Source: Pseudarthrobacter sp. L1SW (GTDB lineage: Bacteria; Actinomycetota; Actinomycetes; Actinomycetales; Micrococcaceae). From it: DNA of 64,000 nucleotides. Of this stretch, positions 18,076 through 31,201 are shown in pieces; the stretch's first letter is position 1; each line of letters starts with the position of its first letter. The notes under the pieces were generated by a model that did no database searches, had not been told where the DNA came from, and worked only from the letters and a program-made list of their open reading frames with translations. A program made the translations under genes and the position numbers. The stretch covers positions 2,108,001-2,172,000 of the forward strand of contig NZ_CP078079.1 in the NCBI RefSeq assembly GCF_020809045.1, read 5' to 3'.

Positions 18076-18161
18076 TCAACTACCTTACTGGTTGGAATGC
18101 GCGGGCCCCGCAGGAGACGCCGGGAGATGTCTCCGTACTAAGCAAACGTGGGCTGAAACAC

Positions 18162-19406
18162 TCAAGCGCGGGGCGAAACGGCATTCAGTTCAAAGGCGAT
18201 CCGGCTGATGATGGCCGCCGAAACCTCGGTCTTGGTTCCGGACGCCTCCTGCGGTTCGGAGCCGGACCGGGCAAGGATGACAACCGAATTCGTGTCCTGG
18301 CCAAAGACTTTGTCCGTACCCACATGGTTGACCACCAGCAGGTCGCAGCCCTTGCGCTGCAGCTTCGCTTCGGCGTAGGCCAGCACATCGCCATCGCTGT
18401 CGCCTGTCTCCGCCGCGAACCCGACAATCAGCTGGCGCTCCAGTGCCGCGCCCGTCCCATGGCTGCGGAGCTCCACGAGCTCATGCAGGATGTCCGGGTT
18501 GCGGACCAGCGTGATCACCGGATCGTCATGGTCGTCGCGCTTTTTGATTTTGGTGTTTGAGACCTCAGCCGGGCGGAAGTCCGCCACCGCCGCGGACATG
18601 ATGACGACGTCGGAATCAGCGGACGCGGCCAGCGCCGCCTCACGCAGTTGCAGGGCCGTCTCCACCTGGACAACCTCGACGCCGGCCGGCGGCGGGACTT
18701 CCATGTGGGCTGCGAGCAACCGGACGGTTGCGCCCGCATTCCGCGCAGCTACGGCCAGGGCGACGCCCTGCTTGCCGGAGGACCTGTTGCCGAGGAACCG
18801 CACGGGATCCAGCGGCTCGCGGGTGCCGCCGGCGCTGATGGTGACGGTGCGGCCGGCCAGCGGGAGCTGGAAGTCCTGCTGCCCCTCCACCAGGGCCATG
18901 GCAGCGGCAAAAATGGCTTCCGGCTCGGGAAGCCTGCCGGGGCCCGAATCTGCGCCGGTAAGCCTTCCGGTGGCCGGCTCCAGGACAGCGGCTCCGCGCC
19001 CACGGAGGGTTTCCACGTTCGCGCGGGTGGCCGCGTGCTGCCACATTTCGGTGTGCATGGCGGGGGCGAACAGCACCGGGCCGTGGGCCATCAGCAGCGT
19101 GTTCGTGAGGAGGTCGCCGGCCTGTCCGGTGGCAGCCTTCGCGAGGAGGTCTGCCGTGGCCGGCGCGACCACCACAAGGTCAGCCTCGTGGCCAAGGCGG
19201 ACGTGGTTGACCTGGTGAACGTCGTCGAAGACGCTGTTGCTGACCGGATTGCCCGACAGCGCCTCCCAGGTGGCGGTGCCCACGAACCGCGTGGACGCCT
19301 CCGTGGGGATCACGGTCACGTTGTGCCCGGCTTCAGTAAAAAGCCGGAGGAGCGACGCCACCTTGTAGGCGGCAATCCCTCCCCCGACTCCGAGGACTAT
19401 GCGCAC
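18162..19406 (-). CDS. coaBC: Bifunctional phosphopantothenoylcysteine decarboxylase/synthetase
   Basis: 414 residues with two fused enzymes of coenzyme A synthesis. The N-terminal CoaC flavoprotein (about 1–180) has GVGGGIAAYKVASLLR and the FMN/substrate-binding PAMHTEMW segment. The C-terminal CoaB domain (about 185–400) has TVTISAGGTREPLDPVRF and ends with DLLVVNHVG and FGQDTNSVVIL. CoaB joins cysteine to 4'-phosphopantothenate and CoaC decarboxylates the product. It follows rpoZ by 33 bp, a conserved actinobacterial order. Confidence 0.95.
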   Translation of the reverse strand: MRIVLGVGGGIAAYKVASLLRLFTEAGHNVTVIPTEASTRFVGTATWEALSGNPVSNSVFDDVHQVNHVRLGHEADLVVVAPATADLLAKAATGQAGDLLTNTLLMAHGPVLFAPAMHTEMWQHAATRANVETLRGRGAAVLEPATGRLTGADSGPGRLPEPEAIFAAAMALVEGQQDFQLPLAGRTVTISAGGTREPLDPVRFLGNRSSGKQGVALAVAARNAGATVRLLAAHMEVPPPAGVEVVQVETALQLREAALAASADSDVVIMSAAVADFRPAEVSNTKIKKRDDHDDPVITLVRNPDILHELVELRSHGTGAALERQLIVGFAAETGDSDGDVLAYAEAKLQRKGCDLLVVNHVGTDKVFGQDTNSVVILARSGSEPQEASGTKTEVSAAIISRIAFELNAVSPRA

Positions 19407-19439
19407 GTGACCTCCGTCAGCAGCACGTCAGGCGGCAGA

Positions 19440-19700
19440 TTACTCTGCCGGCTGGATCGGCGTGGAAACCAGCTTGCCTTCGTTGATCTCGCGAAGCGCG
19501 ATCGAGAGGGACTTCTCGTTCAGCTTGGTGTCAACCAGCGGGCCGACGTATTCGAAAAGGCCCTCGTGCAGCTGGGCGTAGTAAGCGTTGATCTGACGAG
19601 CACGCTTGGCACCGAAGATCACCAGGCCGTACTTGGAATCAGCCGCTTCGAGCAGCGAGTCGATCGGCGGGTTGATGATGCCTTCAAGGTTCGTGGACAC
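19440..19700 (-). CDS. rpoZ: RNA polymerase omega subunit
   Basis: 86 residues, normal for omega, which helps beta' fold and join the RNA polymerase core. The signature [20 protein letters not shown] and ARQINAYY is clear. The GTG start has GGAG five bases upstream. It lies 14 bp after gmk, with coaBC downstream. Confidence 0.95.
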   Translation of the reverse strand: MSTNLEGIINPPIDSLLEAADSKYGLVIFGAKRARQINAYYAQLHEGLFEYVGPLVDTKLNEKSLSIALREINEGKLVSTPIQPAE

Positions 19701-19714
19701 GAATTCTCCAAAGT

Positions 19715-20311
19715 CTAGCGGGTTGACGGTTCCGGCAAACCGTGCGGATGCGGGGTCAGCCCCATGAGTGAAACAAGCTCGTCCGCTGCCCGGCGAACGT
19801 CGTCATTGATGACGGTATGGTCGAACTCCGGTTCAGCAGCAAGTTCCAGTTTAGCGGTTTCCAGGCGTCGCTGCTGTTCCTCGGGGGTTTCCGTGCCGCG
19901 GCCCACCAGCCGGCGGACCATTTCGTCCCAGCTGGGCGGGGCGAGGAACACGAACTGCGCGTCCGGGACAGCGGCCTTCACCTGGCGTGCACCCTGCAGA
20001 TCGATTTCCAGGAGCACGGACCGGCCCTCGGCAATGGCCTGGTTCACCGTGCTCTTCAGGGTCCCGTAGGTGTTCTGTCCGTGGACCACTGCCCACTCCA
20101 GGAGTTCGCCGTCGGCGATGAGTTTTTCGAACTCTTCCTTGGATTTGAAAAAGTAGTGGACCCCGTCCTGCTCGCCGGGGCGGGGTGCCCGGGTGGTGGC
20201 CGATACGGACAGCCAGACCTCGGGATAGTTGTCCCGGATGTAAGTGGACACGGTGCCTTTGCCAACAGCCGTCGGACCAGCGAGGACTGTCAGTCCAGGT
20301 TTCTTGCTCAC
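19715..20311 (-). CDS. gmk: Guanylate kinase
   Basis: Converts GMP (or dGMP) and ATP to GDP and ADP. 198 residues with the P-loop [12 protein letters not shown], the GMP-binding [13 protein letters not shown] plus DGVHYFF, and [13 protein letters not shown]. It starts at GTG. The Pro-rich C-terminal tail after about residue 185 is not part of the fold. Placed between mihF and rpoZ as in many actinobacteria. Confidence 0.96.
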   Translation of the reverse strand: MSKKPGLTVLAGPTAVGKGTVSTYIRDNYPEVWLSVSATTRAPRPGEQDGVHYFFKSKEEFEKLIADGELLEWAVVHGQNTYGTLKSTVNQAIAEGRSVLLEIDLQGARQVKAAVPDAQFVFLAPPSWDEMVRRLVGRGTETPEEQQRRLETAKLELAAEPEFDHTVINDDVRRAADELVSLMGLTPHPHGLPEPSTR

Positions 20312-20358
20312 GTATTCCTTTGCCGGGGTTTGGGGTAAGGCAGGTTTTTTGGCCCGCC

Positions 20359-20676
20359 CTAGTTCTCGTCTATAAAATCTACCAGCGCCCGGCGCTGGTG
20401 GACGCCCAGGCCACGGACCCTGCGGGAAGTGGCAATCCCCAACTGGCCCATGATGGCCGCGGCCCGGACCTTGCCGATGCCCGGAAGGGCCTCAAGCAGT
20501 TCGGAAACCCTCATCCGGGCCAGCGCATCGTCCTGCTGAGCGGAGTCGATGATGTCCGCCGCGGATCTCTCGCCGTTCTTCAGGCTTTCCTTGGCCGCCG
20601 CGCGGGTGGCCCTGGCTGCTGCTGCCTTGTTCAGGGCGTCAGCCCGTTCCGATGCGGATAACGGTCGCAGGACCAT
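20359..20676 (-). CDS. mihF: Actinobacterial integration host factor (mIHF)
   Basis: 105 residues. A basic, Ala-rich N-terminal helix is followed by a helix-two-turn-helix DNA-binding module ([25 protein letters not shown]), the actinobacterium-specific nucleoid protein unrelated to proteobacterial IHF. It binds and shapes DNA and can affect recombination and global transcription. It lies between the pyr operon and gmk. A perfect 26-bp palindrome sits 27 bp upstream of its start and may end the pyr transcript or regulate mihF. Confidence 0.93.
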   Translation of the reverse strand: MVLRPLSASERADALNKAAAARATRAAAKESLKNGERSAADIIDSAQQDDALARMRVSELLEALPGIGKVRAAAIMGQLGIATSRRVRGLGVHQRRALVDFIDEN

Positions 20677-20703
20677 GTGGACACCCCCGGATTCGGCGGA
20701 CTT

Positions 20704-20729
20704 GGTCCAAGGGCGGCCGCCCTTGGACC
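20704..20729. terminator. 26-bp perfect palindrome between pyrF and mihF (terminator or operator)
   Basis: GGTCCAAGGGCGG (20704–20716) and its exact complement CCGCCCTTGGACC (20717–20729) fold to an 11-bp stem with a 4-base loop. It lies 57 bp after the pyrF stop on the minus strand. There is no T-run, so intrinsic termination is not certain. Confidence 0.5.
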
Positions 20730-20786
20730 TGTCCTGAAACTACCCTTTGGTGCTGTCCGAATCAATGCATCCGGTGAAACACGCCG

Positions 20787-21651
20787 CTATTCGCCGCGGA
20801 GGCCGTCCAGGGTCCGCTGCGCGGCGTCCCGCAGGCTGCGCAGGTCCGGCCCGGCGGACAGGATGTCCCGGCTCGACGTTCCGAGGACCTGCGGGTAGGC
20901 GGTACCGAAGGTGGCACGGAGGTCGGCGGGCGTGGCGCCCTGCGCCCCGAGTCCTGGCGCCAGGAGTGGACCCCGGACCGCGGCCAGGTCCAGGTCCAGT
21001 TCGGCGAGGGCCGAGCCCACGGTCGCGCCCACTACCAGGCCAACGGACCCCAAGTGTCCCCCGTAGCGCCGGTTTTCGGCAGCGGCGGCTTCCGTAATCC
21101 GGCGTGCCACCGAATCGGCTCCACCGACGTGCTGGACCGACGGGCCTTCGGGGTTGGACGTCAGTGCAAGGACAAAGACGCCGCGGCCGGTTTCGGCAGC
21201 GAGGTCCAGGGCGGGCCGCAGCGACTCAAAGCCGAGGTACGGGCTGAGCGTCACGGAATCGGCCGCCAGCGGGGATCCGTCCCGGAGCCAGGCGTCGGCA
21301 TAGGCCGCCATGGTGGATCCGATATCCCCGCGCTTGGCGTCGGCGATGGTCAGCACCGACCCGTCCCGGGCCTCGGCGAGGAGCTCCTCCAGGACGGCCA
21401 TGCCCGCGGAACCATGCCGCTCGTACAGTGCCACCTGCGGCTTGATGGCGGCAGCGAGCGAAGCCACCGCCTCCAATACCGTCAGGGAAAAGCGCCTCAG
21501 CCCGTCGGCGTCGTCGTCCAGTCCCCACGCCTTCAGCAGGGCAGGGTGCGGGTCGATGCCAACGCAGAGCGGGCCGCGCGCGGCCATGGCGGCGCCGAGC
21601 CGGGAGCCGAACGGCTCCCGGCCCTGCACTTCAGCGGATGCGGGTATCTGC

Positions 21652-21659
<8 letters not shown>
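20787..21659 (-). CDS. pyrF: Orotidine-5'-phosphate decarboxylase
   Basis: Last step of UMP synthesis: OMP to UMP plus CO2. With the ATG at 21659 the protein has 290 residues. The catalytic [10 protein letters not shown] is intact and the N-terminal substrate site reads [11 protein letters not shown]; this is the longer (type 2) OMP decarboxylase common in actinobacteria. The start overlaps the carB end by 8 bp; an upstream in-frame start (21701) would lie deeper within carB. It is the last gene of the pyr operon. Confidence 0.94.
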
Positions 21660-24965
<3,306 letters not shown>

Positions 24966-24966
<1 letters not shown>

Positions 24967-26246
24967 TACTTCTTGTCCTCAGTCTTGTTGTCGTTTTTGT
25001 GTTCAGCGCCGGCGGAGTGTGCGGAGTCCACCGGGTCCTTGGACAGGTTGGCGGTGCGGCCGTCCCGGGTGCCTTCCATCAGGTCGATGAAGCGGTCGAA
25101 GAGGTAGGCGGCGTCGTGCGGTCCGGCCGCTGCTTCCGGGTGGTACTGCACGGAGAAAGCCGGGATATCCAGGCAGGCGAGGCCTTCCACGACGTCGTCG
25201 TTGAGGCTGACGTGGCTGACCTCCACCCGGCCGTACCGCGCCTCAGGGGCCTGGGTGGCGCCGTCGAGCGGTGCATCCACGGCAAAGCCGTGGTTCTGGG
25301 AGGTGATTTCCACCTTGCCGGTGCGGCGGTCCATCACGGGCTGGTTGATGCCGCGGTGGCCGTAGCGGAGCTTGTAGGTGCCGAAGCCCAAGGCGCGGCC
25401 CAGGATCTGGTTGCCGAAGCAGATGCCGAAGTAGGGCAGCTTTTCATCCAGGACGGAGCGGAGCAGTTTGACCTGGGCATCGGCGGTGGCGGGGTCGCCG
25501 GGGCCGTTGGACATAAAGAAGCCGTCCGGGTTGACGGCCTTGACGTCCGCCAGGGTGGCGGTGGCGGGCAGCACGTGGACGCGGACGCCGCGCTCGGCGA
25601 ACCGGACGGGGGTCATGGCTTTGATGCCGAGGTCGACGGCGGCGATGCTGAAGCGGGGTTCGCCGTCCCAGCCGTGGTCCTTGGGTTCCACCACATAGGC
25701 TTCGTCCACACTGACTTCCTCGGCCAGCCGGGCACCTTCCATGGGGGCGCTGGCCAGCACGGCGTCGAGCAGTTCCTTGTCCGTGGCCTGCGCGGCGTCA
25801 CCGGAGAAGATGCCGGCGCGCATGGTTTTGTGCTCGCGCAGGTGGCGGGTGATGGCGCGGGTGTCCACGCCCTGGATGCCAACGATGCCCTGGGTCACCA
25901 GCTCCTCGTCCAGCGAACGCTCGGAGCGCCAGTTGGAGGGGCGGCGGGCGGCGTCGCGGACGATGTAGCCGGCCACCCAGATGCGGCGGGACTCGGCGTC
26001 GTCATTGTTCACGCCGGTGTTGCCGATGTGCGGTGCGGTCTGCACCACCAGCTGGCGGGCGTAGGAGGGGTCCGTGATGGTTTCCTGGTAGCCGGTCATG
26101 CCGGTGGCGAAGACTGCTTCGCCCAGGGCCGTTCCGGTGGCGCCGTAGCTGCTTCCGCGGAAGATGCGGCCGTCTTCAAGCACCAGCGCAGCGGGAGCTG
26201 ACACAGGAGCGGAAACTGGGGCGGATACTGCGGTGTTTGTTGTCAC
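24966..26246 (-). CDS. carA: Carbamoyl-phosphate synthase, small (glutaminase) subunit
   Basis: Hydrolyses glutamine and channels ammonia to CarB. The class I amidotransferase domain has the nucleophile in [18 protein letters not shown] and the His/Glu in [17 protein letters not shown] prefer the GTG at 26246 (426 residues), with GGAAAG eight bases upstream, to an ATG at 26270 that has no ribosome-binding site. The N-terminus has a short APVS repeat. It overlaps carB by one base and starts 4 bp after the upstream membrane-protein stop. Confidence 0.96.
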
Positions 26247-26250
26247 TGTC

Positions 26251-26772
26251 TTACTTTCCACTATTGGCATCAGCCGCGGGGGCCGAAGAAATCAATTCCT
26301 GAAGTGCCGGGATGAGCACGTTCCTGTCCTCTGCGCGCCTGGTCCGGAAGCCGGTGTCCAGCCTGTGGCTGCCGTGCGCCCACGCCAGCACCAGGAGGCC
26401 GTCCTTCTCCACGAACTTTCCGGCCATGCCGCTGTCCAGGCGGATGCCGGTCAGGGAGGCCGCCGGGATGTAGAGGGCCGGAGCCCCGGAACGGTCAAAG
26501 AGGACGCCGTGCTTGTAGACCTCGAGCGTGGCATTGGTGCGGATGCCCAGCGCATGCACGGCGATCCGGTCCAGCCAGTCACCGGCGGTGGTGGACGCGA
26601 CATACTGGCCCTCGGCGGCGGCGAGCGGCTCCCCCGGCGCCTCCGGCACCACAGGCAACTGTTCGACGTCGGACTGGCGTCGAAGGCGGTTCCGCCAGCC
26701 CATCCAGATAAGGCCAAAGGCGATGGCGATGAGGCCCAGCGTGAGGACCAGAGAGAGCAGCCTGGTGTCCAT
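26251..26772 (-). CDS. Membrane-anchored PH-like protein within the pyr operon
   Basis: 173 residues. One N-terminal membrane helix (about 5–26) with positive residues after it (WRNRLRRQ) is followed by a cytoplasmic domain of about 130 residues that looks like a small beta-rich PH-like fold. A gene of this kind sits between pyrC and carA in many actinobacteria, including Mycobacterium, where it is annotated only as a membrane or export protein. Its ATG shares a base with the pyrC stop (TGATG), so it is translated with the pyrimidine enzymes. Function unknown; a role in anchoring or regulating CarAB or PyrBC is a guess. Confidence 0.85.
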   Translation of the reverse strand: MDTRLLSLVLTLGLIAIAFGLIWMGWRNRLRRQSDVEQLPVVPEAPGEPLAAAEGQYVASTTAGDWLDRIAVHALGIRTNATLEVYKHGVLFDRSGAPALYIPAASLTGIRLDSGMAGKFVEKDGLLVLAWAHGSHRLDTGFRTRRAEDRNVLIPALQELISSAPAADANSGK

Positions 26773-28112
26773 CAGGCTGCGCCTGCCGCCGTGGCCGCCG
26801 CGTACGGGAACGGCGTGTTGAGCTTGCCGTTGAGGACGGTGGGGTGTCCCTTGAAGAACGTGGCCACCACCTTGCCGGGCAGCTCCATGCCCTTGAAGGG
26901 GGAGTTCCGTCCCATGGTGGCCATTTTGGCGGGCTCAACCGTCCAGCGCGCGGCCGGGTCCACCAGGGTGATGTTGGCGGGCTCCCCTGCCTCCAGCGGC
27001 CGGCCCTGGTCCTCGAGGCGGCCGATCGTGGCAGCCGCAGTGGAGGTGACCCGGGCGAAATCGGCCCAGGTGATGAGGCCGGTCTCGATCATGGTGTGCT
27101 GGACCACGGACAGGGCAGTTTCCAGCCCGGTCATTCCCATGGCCGCCTGCGCCCACTCGCACTCCTTGTGCTCGCTGGGGTGCGGGGCGTGGTCGGTGCC
27201 CACGACGTCGATGGTGCCGTCCGCGAGGCCGGCGCGCAGGGCCTGGACATCGGCGTCGGTGCGCAGCGGCGGGTTCACCTTGTAGACGGGGTCGTAGCTG
27301 CGGACCAGGTCGTCGGTCAGGAGCAGGTGGTGCGGGGTGACCTCCGCCGTGACGTTGATGCCGCGTTCCTTGGCCCAGCGGATGATTTCCACGGAGCCCG
27401 CAGTGGAGACGTGGCAGACGTGGAGCCGGGACCCAACGTGCCGGGCCAGCAGGACGTCGCGGGCAATGATGCTTTCCTCGGCCACCGCGGGCCAGCCGGC
27501 CAGCCCCAGCACGGCGGACACTTCGCCCTCGTTCATCTGGGCCCCGGCGGTGAGCCGAGGTTCCTGCGCGTGCTGGGCCACCACGCCGTCGAACGCCTTG
27601 ACGTACTCCAGCGCACGGCGCATGAGGACGGGATCGTGGACGCAGATGCCGTCGTCCGAGAACATGCGGACCCGGGCACGGGAATCGGCCATGGCGCCCA
27701 GCTCGGCGAGCTGTTCCCCCGCCAGGCCCACGGTGACGGCGCCGACGGGCCGGACATCCACCCAGCCGGCAACCTGGCCGAGGGTGTAGACCTGCTCCAC
27801 CACGCCGGCAGTGTCTGCCACGGGAGTGCTGTTGGCCATGGCATGGACAGCGGTGTAGCCGCCCAGCGCCGCGGCCCGTGTCCCGGTTTCGACGGTTTCG
27901 GCGTCCTCGCGGCCGGGTTCGCGGAGGTGGGTGTGGACGTCCACCATGCCGGGCAGGGCCACCAGGCCTGCAGCGTCAATGACGGTGGCACCGTCAGCGG
28001 ACAGCTCCTTGCCCGTTTCGGCGATGAGCCCGCCGCGGATCAGCAGGTCCGCCGGTTCGCCGCCCAGGATCGAGGCGCCGCGGATCAGGTAGGTTCCGGT
28101 GTTGGCTGCCAT
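26772..28112 (-). CDS. pyrC: Dihydroorotase
   Basis: Cyclises N-carbamoyl-aspartate to dihydroorotate. 446 residues of the amidohydrolase superfamily, type I. The metal-binding [10 protein letters not shown] is near residue 62, and further metal ligands lie in [12 protein letters not shown] and GTDHAPH. Both ends overlap neighbouring genes by one base (TGATG), showing tight coupling with pyrB upstream and the membrane protein downstream. Confidence 0.97.
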   Translation of the reverse strand: MAANTGTYLIRGASILGGEPADLLIRGGLIAETGKELSADGATVIDAAGLVALPGMVDVHTHLREPGREDAETVETGTRAAALGGYTAVHAMANSTPVADTAGVVEQVYTLGQVAGWVDVRPVGAVTVGLAGEQLAELGAMADSRARVRMFSDDGICVHDPVLMRRALEYVKAFDGVVAQHAQEPRLTAGAQMNEGEVSAVLGLAGWPAVAEESIIARDVLLARHVGSRLHVCHVSTAGSVEIIRWAKERGINVTAEVTPHHLLLTDDLVRSYDPVYKVNPPLRTDADVQALRAGLADGTIDVVGTDHAPHPSEHKECEWAQAAMGMTGLETALSVVQHTMIETGLITWADFARVTSTAAATIGRLEDQGRPLEAGEPANITLVDPAARWTVEPAKMATMGRNSPFKGMELPGKVVATFFKGHPTVLNGKLNTPFPYAAATAAGAA

Positions 28113-29137
28113 CAGTTGCTCTCCTTGGTGGAATGGGTGCCGGCGTACGCCAGCGCGGGGGTGGCGGCTGGTCCGCGGGTGTCCCCGGAGAGCAGCAGGT
28201 AGAGTGCGGCCATCCGCACCGAGACGCCGTTGCGGACCTGGGCCAGCACGGTGGACCGCGGCGAGTCCGCGGCTGCCGCGGAAATTTCCAGGCCCCGGTT
28301 CATGGGGCCGGGGTGCATGATGATGGTGTCCTTCATGCCCAGTGTGTCCAGCGCCCGCAGGCGGTTGTCGTCAAACCCCCAGCGCCGGGAGTACTCACGG
28401 GTGCTGGGGAAGAAGGACGCGTTCATGCGTTCACCCTGGACGCGGAGCATCATGACGGCGTCAACGCCCTGCGCAAGGGTCTCATCCATGTTGTAGCTGA
28501 CCTTGCAGGGCCACTTTTCGACGCCGATGGGCAGCAGGGTGGGCGGCGCCACGAGGGTGACGTCGGCACCAAGGGTACGCAGGAGCCAGACGTTGGAGCG
28601 CGCCACCCGGGAGTGGAGGACGTCCCCGGCGATGGCCACCCGCATGCCCTTGAGGTCGGCCCCCTCGGAGCCGGTGCCGGCCAGGCGGGTCCAGTGGCGG
28701 CGCATGGTGAAGGCGTCCAGCAGTGCCTGCGTGGGGTGTTCGTGGGTGCCGTCCCCGGCGTTGATGACGGCGGCGTCGATCCAGTCCGTCGCGGCCAGGC
28801 GGTGCGGCGCACCGGAGGCCCAGTGGCGGATGACGACGGCGTCCGCACCCATGGCGGATAGCGTCTGGGCGGTGTCCTTCAGGGACTCCCCCTTGGACAC
28901 CGAGGATCCCTTGGCGGCGAAGTTGATAACGTCCGCAGAGAGCCGTTTGGCGGCGGCCTCGAAGGAGATCCGGGTGCGGGTGGAGTCCTCGAAGAACAGG
29001 TTCACCACGGTGCGGCCGCGGAGCGCCGGTAGCTTCTTGACCTCGCGGTCGCCCACCGCGGCCATTTCCTCGGCGGTATCGAGGATACGGATGGCGTTGG
29101 CAAGGCTGAGGTCCTCGGTGGAGAGCAGGTGCTTCAT
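28112..29137 (-). CDS. pyrB: Aspartate carbamoyltransferase catalytic subunit
   Basis: Joins carbamoyl phosphate and aspartate. 341 residues with the carbamoyl-phosphate loop [22 protein letters not shown] and the aspartate-binding [11 protein letters not shown]. No pyrI gene is present in the operon, so the enzyme probably lacks the regulatory subunit and control falls on PyrR and CarB. It overlaps pyrR by 4 bp (ATGA). Confidence 0.97.
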   Translation of the reverse strand: MKHLLSTEDLSLANAIRILDTAEEMAAVGDREVKKLPALRGRTVVNLFFEDSTRTRISFEAAAKRLSADVINFAAKGSSVSKGESLKDTAQTLSAMGADAVVIRHWASGAPHRLAATDWIDAAVINAGDGTHEHPTQALLDAFTMRRHWTRLAGTGSEGADLKGMRVAIAGDVLHSRVARSNVWLLRTLGADVTLVAPPTLLPIGVEKWPCKVSYNMDETLAQGVDAVMMLRVQGERMNASFFPSTREYSRRWGFDDNRLRALDTLGMKDTIIMHPGPMNRGLEISAAAADSPRSTVLAQVRNGVSVRMAALYLLLSGDTRGPAATPALAYAGTHSTKESN

Positions 29138-29721
29138 GAGCGGCCCTCGATGACTACTTCGTTCACAGGTGCGCCGCCGGGGGCGGTGTCCGTTTCCTCG
29201 AGCCGGACCCGTACCTTTTCCGCGGAAGACGTGGGCAGGTTCTTGCCGACGTGGTCCGCCCGGATGGGAAGCTCCCGGTGGCCCCGGTCGATCAGCACGG
29301 CAAGCCGGACAATGCGGGGACGGCCCAGGTCCACGAGGGCGTCCAGGGCGGCGCGGATGGTGCGGCCGGAGTAGAGGACGTCGTCGATCAGGACCACCAC
29401 CTTGTTGTCGATGCCCGTGCGGGGCAGCTTGGTGGGATACGGGGGGCGGGTCCCCTGGTGGGAGAGGTCGTCACGGAACATGGTGACATCCAGTTGGCCG
29501 ACGATGGCTGCGGCGTCCACAGTGGGATCCGCGGCGGCGATTTTGCCGGCGAGCCGTACAGCCAGCGGAAAACCGCGGCGCGGGATGCCCAACAGGACGA
29601 GGTCCTGGGATCCCTTGTTGGCCTCAAGGATCTCATGGGCGATACGAGTGAGGGCCCGGTCAATGTCCGCCTGGCTGAGGACAACCCTGGCTGGAACCGG
29701 TGCGCTGGTGACAGAAGTCAA
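29134..29721 (-). CDS. pyrR: PyrR, pyrimidine operon RNA-binding regulator / uracil phosphoribosyltransferase
   Basis: 195 residues with a type I phosphoribosyltransferase fold; the PRPP loop is [20 protein letters not shown]. With UMP or UTP bound, PyrR binds a hairpin in the pyr mRNA. I choose the TTG at 29721, which has GGGGAGA six bases upstream. An in-frame GTG at 29748 would put the start inside a predicted PyrR-binding hairpin (29736–29757). It is the first gene of the pyr operon, so its own leader is the control point. It may also have some uracil phosphoribosyltransferase activity. Confidence 0.95.
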   Translation of the reverse strand: MTSVTSAPVPARVVLSQADIDRALTRIAHEILEANKGSQDLVLLGIPRRGFPLAVRLAGKIAAADPTVDAAAIVGQLDVTMFRDDLSHQGTRPPYPTKLPRTGIDNKVVVLIDDVLYSGRTIRAALDALVDLGRPRIVRLAVLIDRGHRELPIRADHVGKNLPTSSAEKVRVRLEETDTAPGGAPVNEVVIEGRS

Positions 29722-29735
29722 CGCTCGTCTCCCCT

Positions 29736-29757
29736 TTCCCCGCCTCACGGGACGGAA
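29736..29757 (-). promoter_or_regulatory. PyrR-binding hairpin in the pyrR leader
   Basis: Read on the minus strand, CGTCCCGTGAGGCG matches the published PyrR-binding consensus ARUCCNGNGAGGYU at 12 of 14 positions, missing only the outermost bases. Flanking TTCC and GGAA form the lower stem. One base separates the hairpin from the Shine-Dalgarno GGGGAGA (29734–29728) of pyrR. No terminator lies between, so PyrR binding should hide the ribosome-binding site. Confidence 0.85.
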
Positions 29758-29767
29758 TTAAAAAAGG

Positions 29768-29773
29768 ATTATG
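29768..29773 (-). promoter_or_regulatory. Likely -10 element of the pyr operon
   Basis: CATAAT on the minus strand (five of six to TATAAT) lies 11 bases upstream of the PyrR hairpin, giving a transcript start near 29761 and a leader of about 40 bases. No good -35 is seen. Confidence 0.45.
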
Positions 29774-29910
29774 TGCGCCTCAAAATTACCACAGCGGCTT
29801 CCGGAGGGTCGTGCCGGGAGGACGCGGTGATGGTCACACTCCGGCTGCCCATTCCGGCAGGCCCGCCGCGGTCCTAGGTGTCCGGGCCACTCGCACCTAG
29901 GCTTTCCGTT

Positions 29911-31188
29911 ATGTCGATGCATCCGAGCCACCCTGCGTCCGGCCCGCCCGAAGATCCCTGGGAGCGGGGAACGGCGCCGCTGCCCAGCGAGGCCAATCCC
30001 AGCTGGATGGGGCACGTGCAGCCCGGGAACTACCGCCCGGCCCCCGGGCATCAGGGGGCACCCGTTGGGACTGTGGTGCCGCCGCAGGTCCAGCGAACCA
30101 TGGTGAAGGCGGGCAGGTCCCGCAGCGGCCTGCTGGGTTTGACTGTCGGCGTCAGTGCCCTGGCCGCCCTGAGCCTTTTCCTGGTAGTGCCCTTCCTGCT
30201 GTCCAGCACAGGAGCGGCCGGGTTCGTTGTGGGGTTCCTGGCATCATTGATACCCCTGTCCGTGGTGCTGCTGGCCGTGCACATCATCGACAAGTGGGAG
30301 CCCGAGCCGAAGCGGCTCCTGTACTTCGCCTTCACCTGGGGTGCCGCAGTGTCCATTGCGGTGACCCTGCTCATCCAGCCGTTTTTTGTCCTGGCGTTCC
30401 AGTTTTCGGACGAGGCGGACCTTCAGGCCTACATGGCTACCGTGCAGGCTCCCATTGTGGAGGAGTTCGCCAAATCCCTGGGGCTGCTGGTGCTGCTCCT
30501 GCTGGCGAGGAAGCACTTTGACGGGCCGGTGGACGGCGTGGTCTTCGCGTTCACCATCGCCGGTGGCTTCGCCTTCACGGAGAACATCCTGTACTTCGGC
30601 CGGGCCATCGCGGAGTCGGCAGATCCCGCCGGGGACTTCGCCCAGGTCTTCTTCCTCCGCGGCGTCATGTCGCCCTTTGCCCACGCCATCTTCACGGGCA
30701 CCACCGGACTGATCATGGGGTTCGCCGCACGGCGCTGGCATACCGGAGCCTCGGTGGCCGCTTTCGTGGTGGGGCTCCTGCCTGCGATGTTCCTGCACAA
30801 CCGCTGGAACAGCATGGGCCAGGGCTTCCTGGTGGACTACATCCTGGTCCAGGTGCCCATCTTCTTCGTCGCGGTGGGCGGCATCGTCCTGCTGCGCGTC
30901 GCGGAGAAACGCCTGACCCGGCAGCGGCTGCTGGAGTACTCAGCGGCGGGCTGGTTTACTCCAGCGGAGGTGGAGCTCCTGGCCACGGTGGGCGGGCGGC
31001 GGACAGCATTGGACTGGGCCGGCCGCTATGGCAGGAAAAGGCAGATGAAGGAGTTCCTGAAAGCGGCAACCCATTTGGCGAACACCCGGCAGCGCATCCT
31101 GAGCGGCCGCGATGTCCAGCTGCACCAGGCAGAGGAGCGGCAGCAGCTGCAGCGCATCCTGGCCCTGCGGGCCGCCGTCGCAGGCTGA
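29911..31188 (+). CDS. PrsW-family intramembrane metalloprotease
   Basis: About 425 residues. A cytoplasmic Pro-rich N-terminus (1–70) is followed by eight or more membrane helices. PrsW-type motifs are visible: EExxK (EEFAK, residues 184–188), a Glu in GFAFTENILYF (224) and His258 in FAHAIFTGTTG. Family members cleave membrane proteins such as anti-sigma factors; the target here is unknown. A soluble C-terminal region of about 100 residues (LEYSAAGWFTPAEVELL) may bind it. Divergent from pyrR and convergent with the TPI-like gene. The ATG at 29911 is chosen over a GTG at 29878; neither has a strong ribosome-binding site. Confidence 0.85.
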   Translation: MSMHPSHPASGPPEDPWERGTAPLPSEANPSWMGHVQPGNYRPAPGHQGAPVGTVVPPQVQRTMVKAGRSRSGLLGLTVGVSALAALSLFLVVPFLLSSTGAAGFVVGFLASLIPLSVVLLAVHIIDKWEPEPKRLLYFAFTWGAAVSIAVTLLIQPFFVLAFQFSDEADLQAYMATVQAPIVEEFAKSLGLLVLLLLARKHFDGPVDGVVFAFTIAGGFAFTENILYFGRAIAESADPAGDFAQVFFLRGVMSPFAHAIFTGTTGLIMGFAARRWHTGASVAAFVVGLLPAMFLHNRWNSMGQGFLVDYILVQVPIFFVAVGGIVLLRVAEKRLTRQRLLEYSAAGWFTPAEVELLATVGGRRTALDWAGRYGRKRQMKEFLKAATHLANTRQRILSGRDVQLHQAEERQQLQRILALRAAVAG

Positions 31189-31201
31189 CGCCCCCCGCCG
31201 C

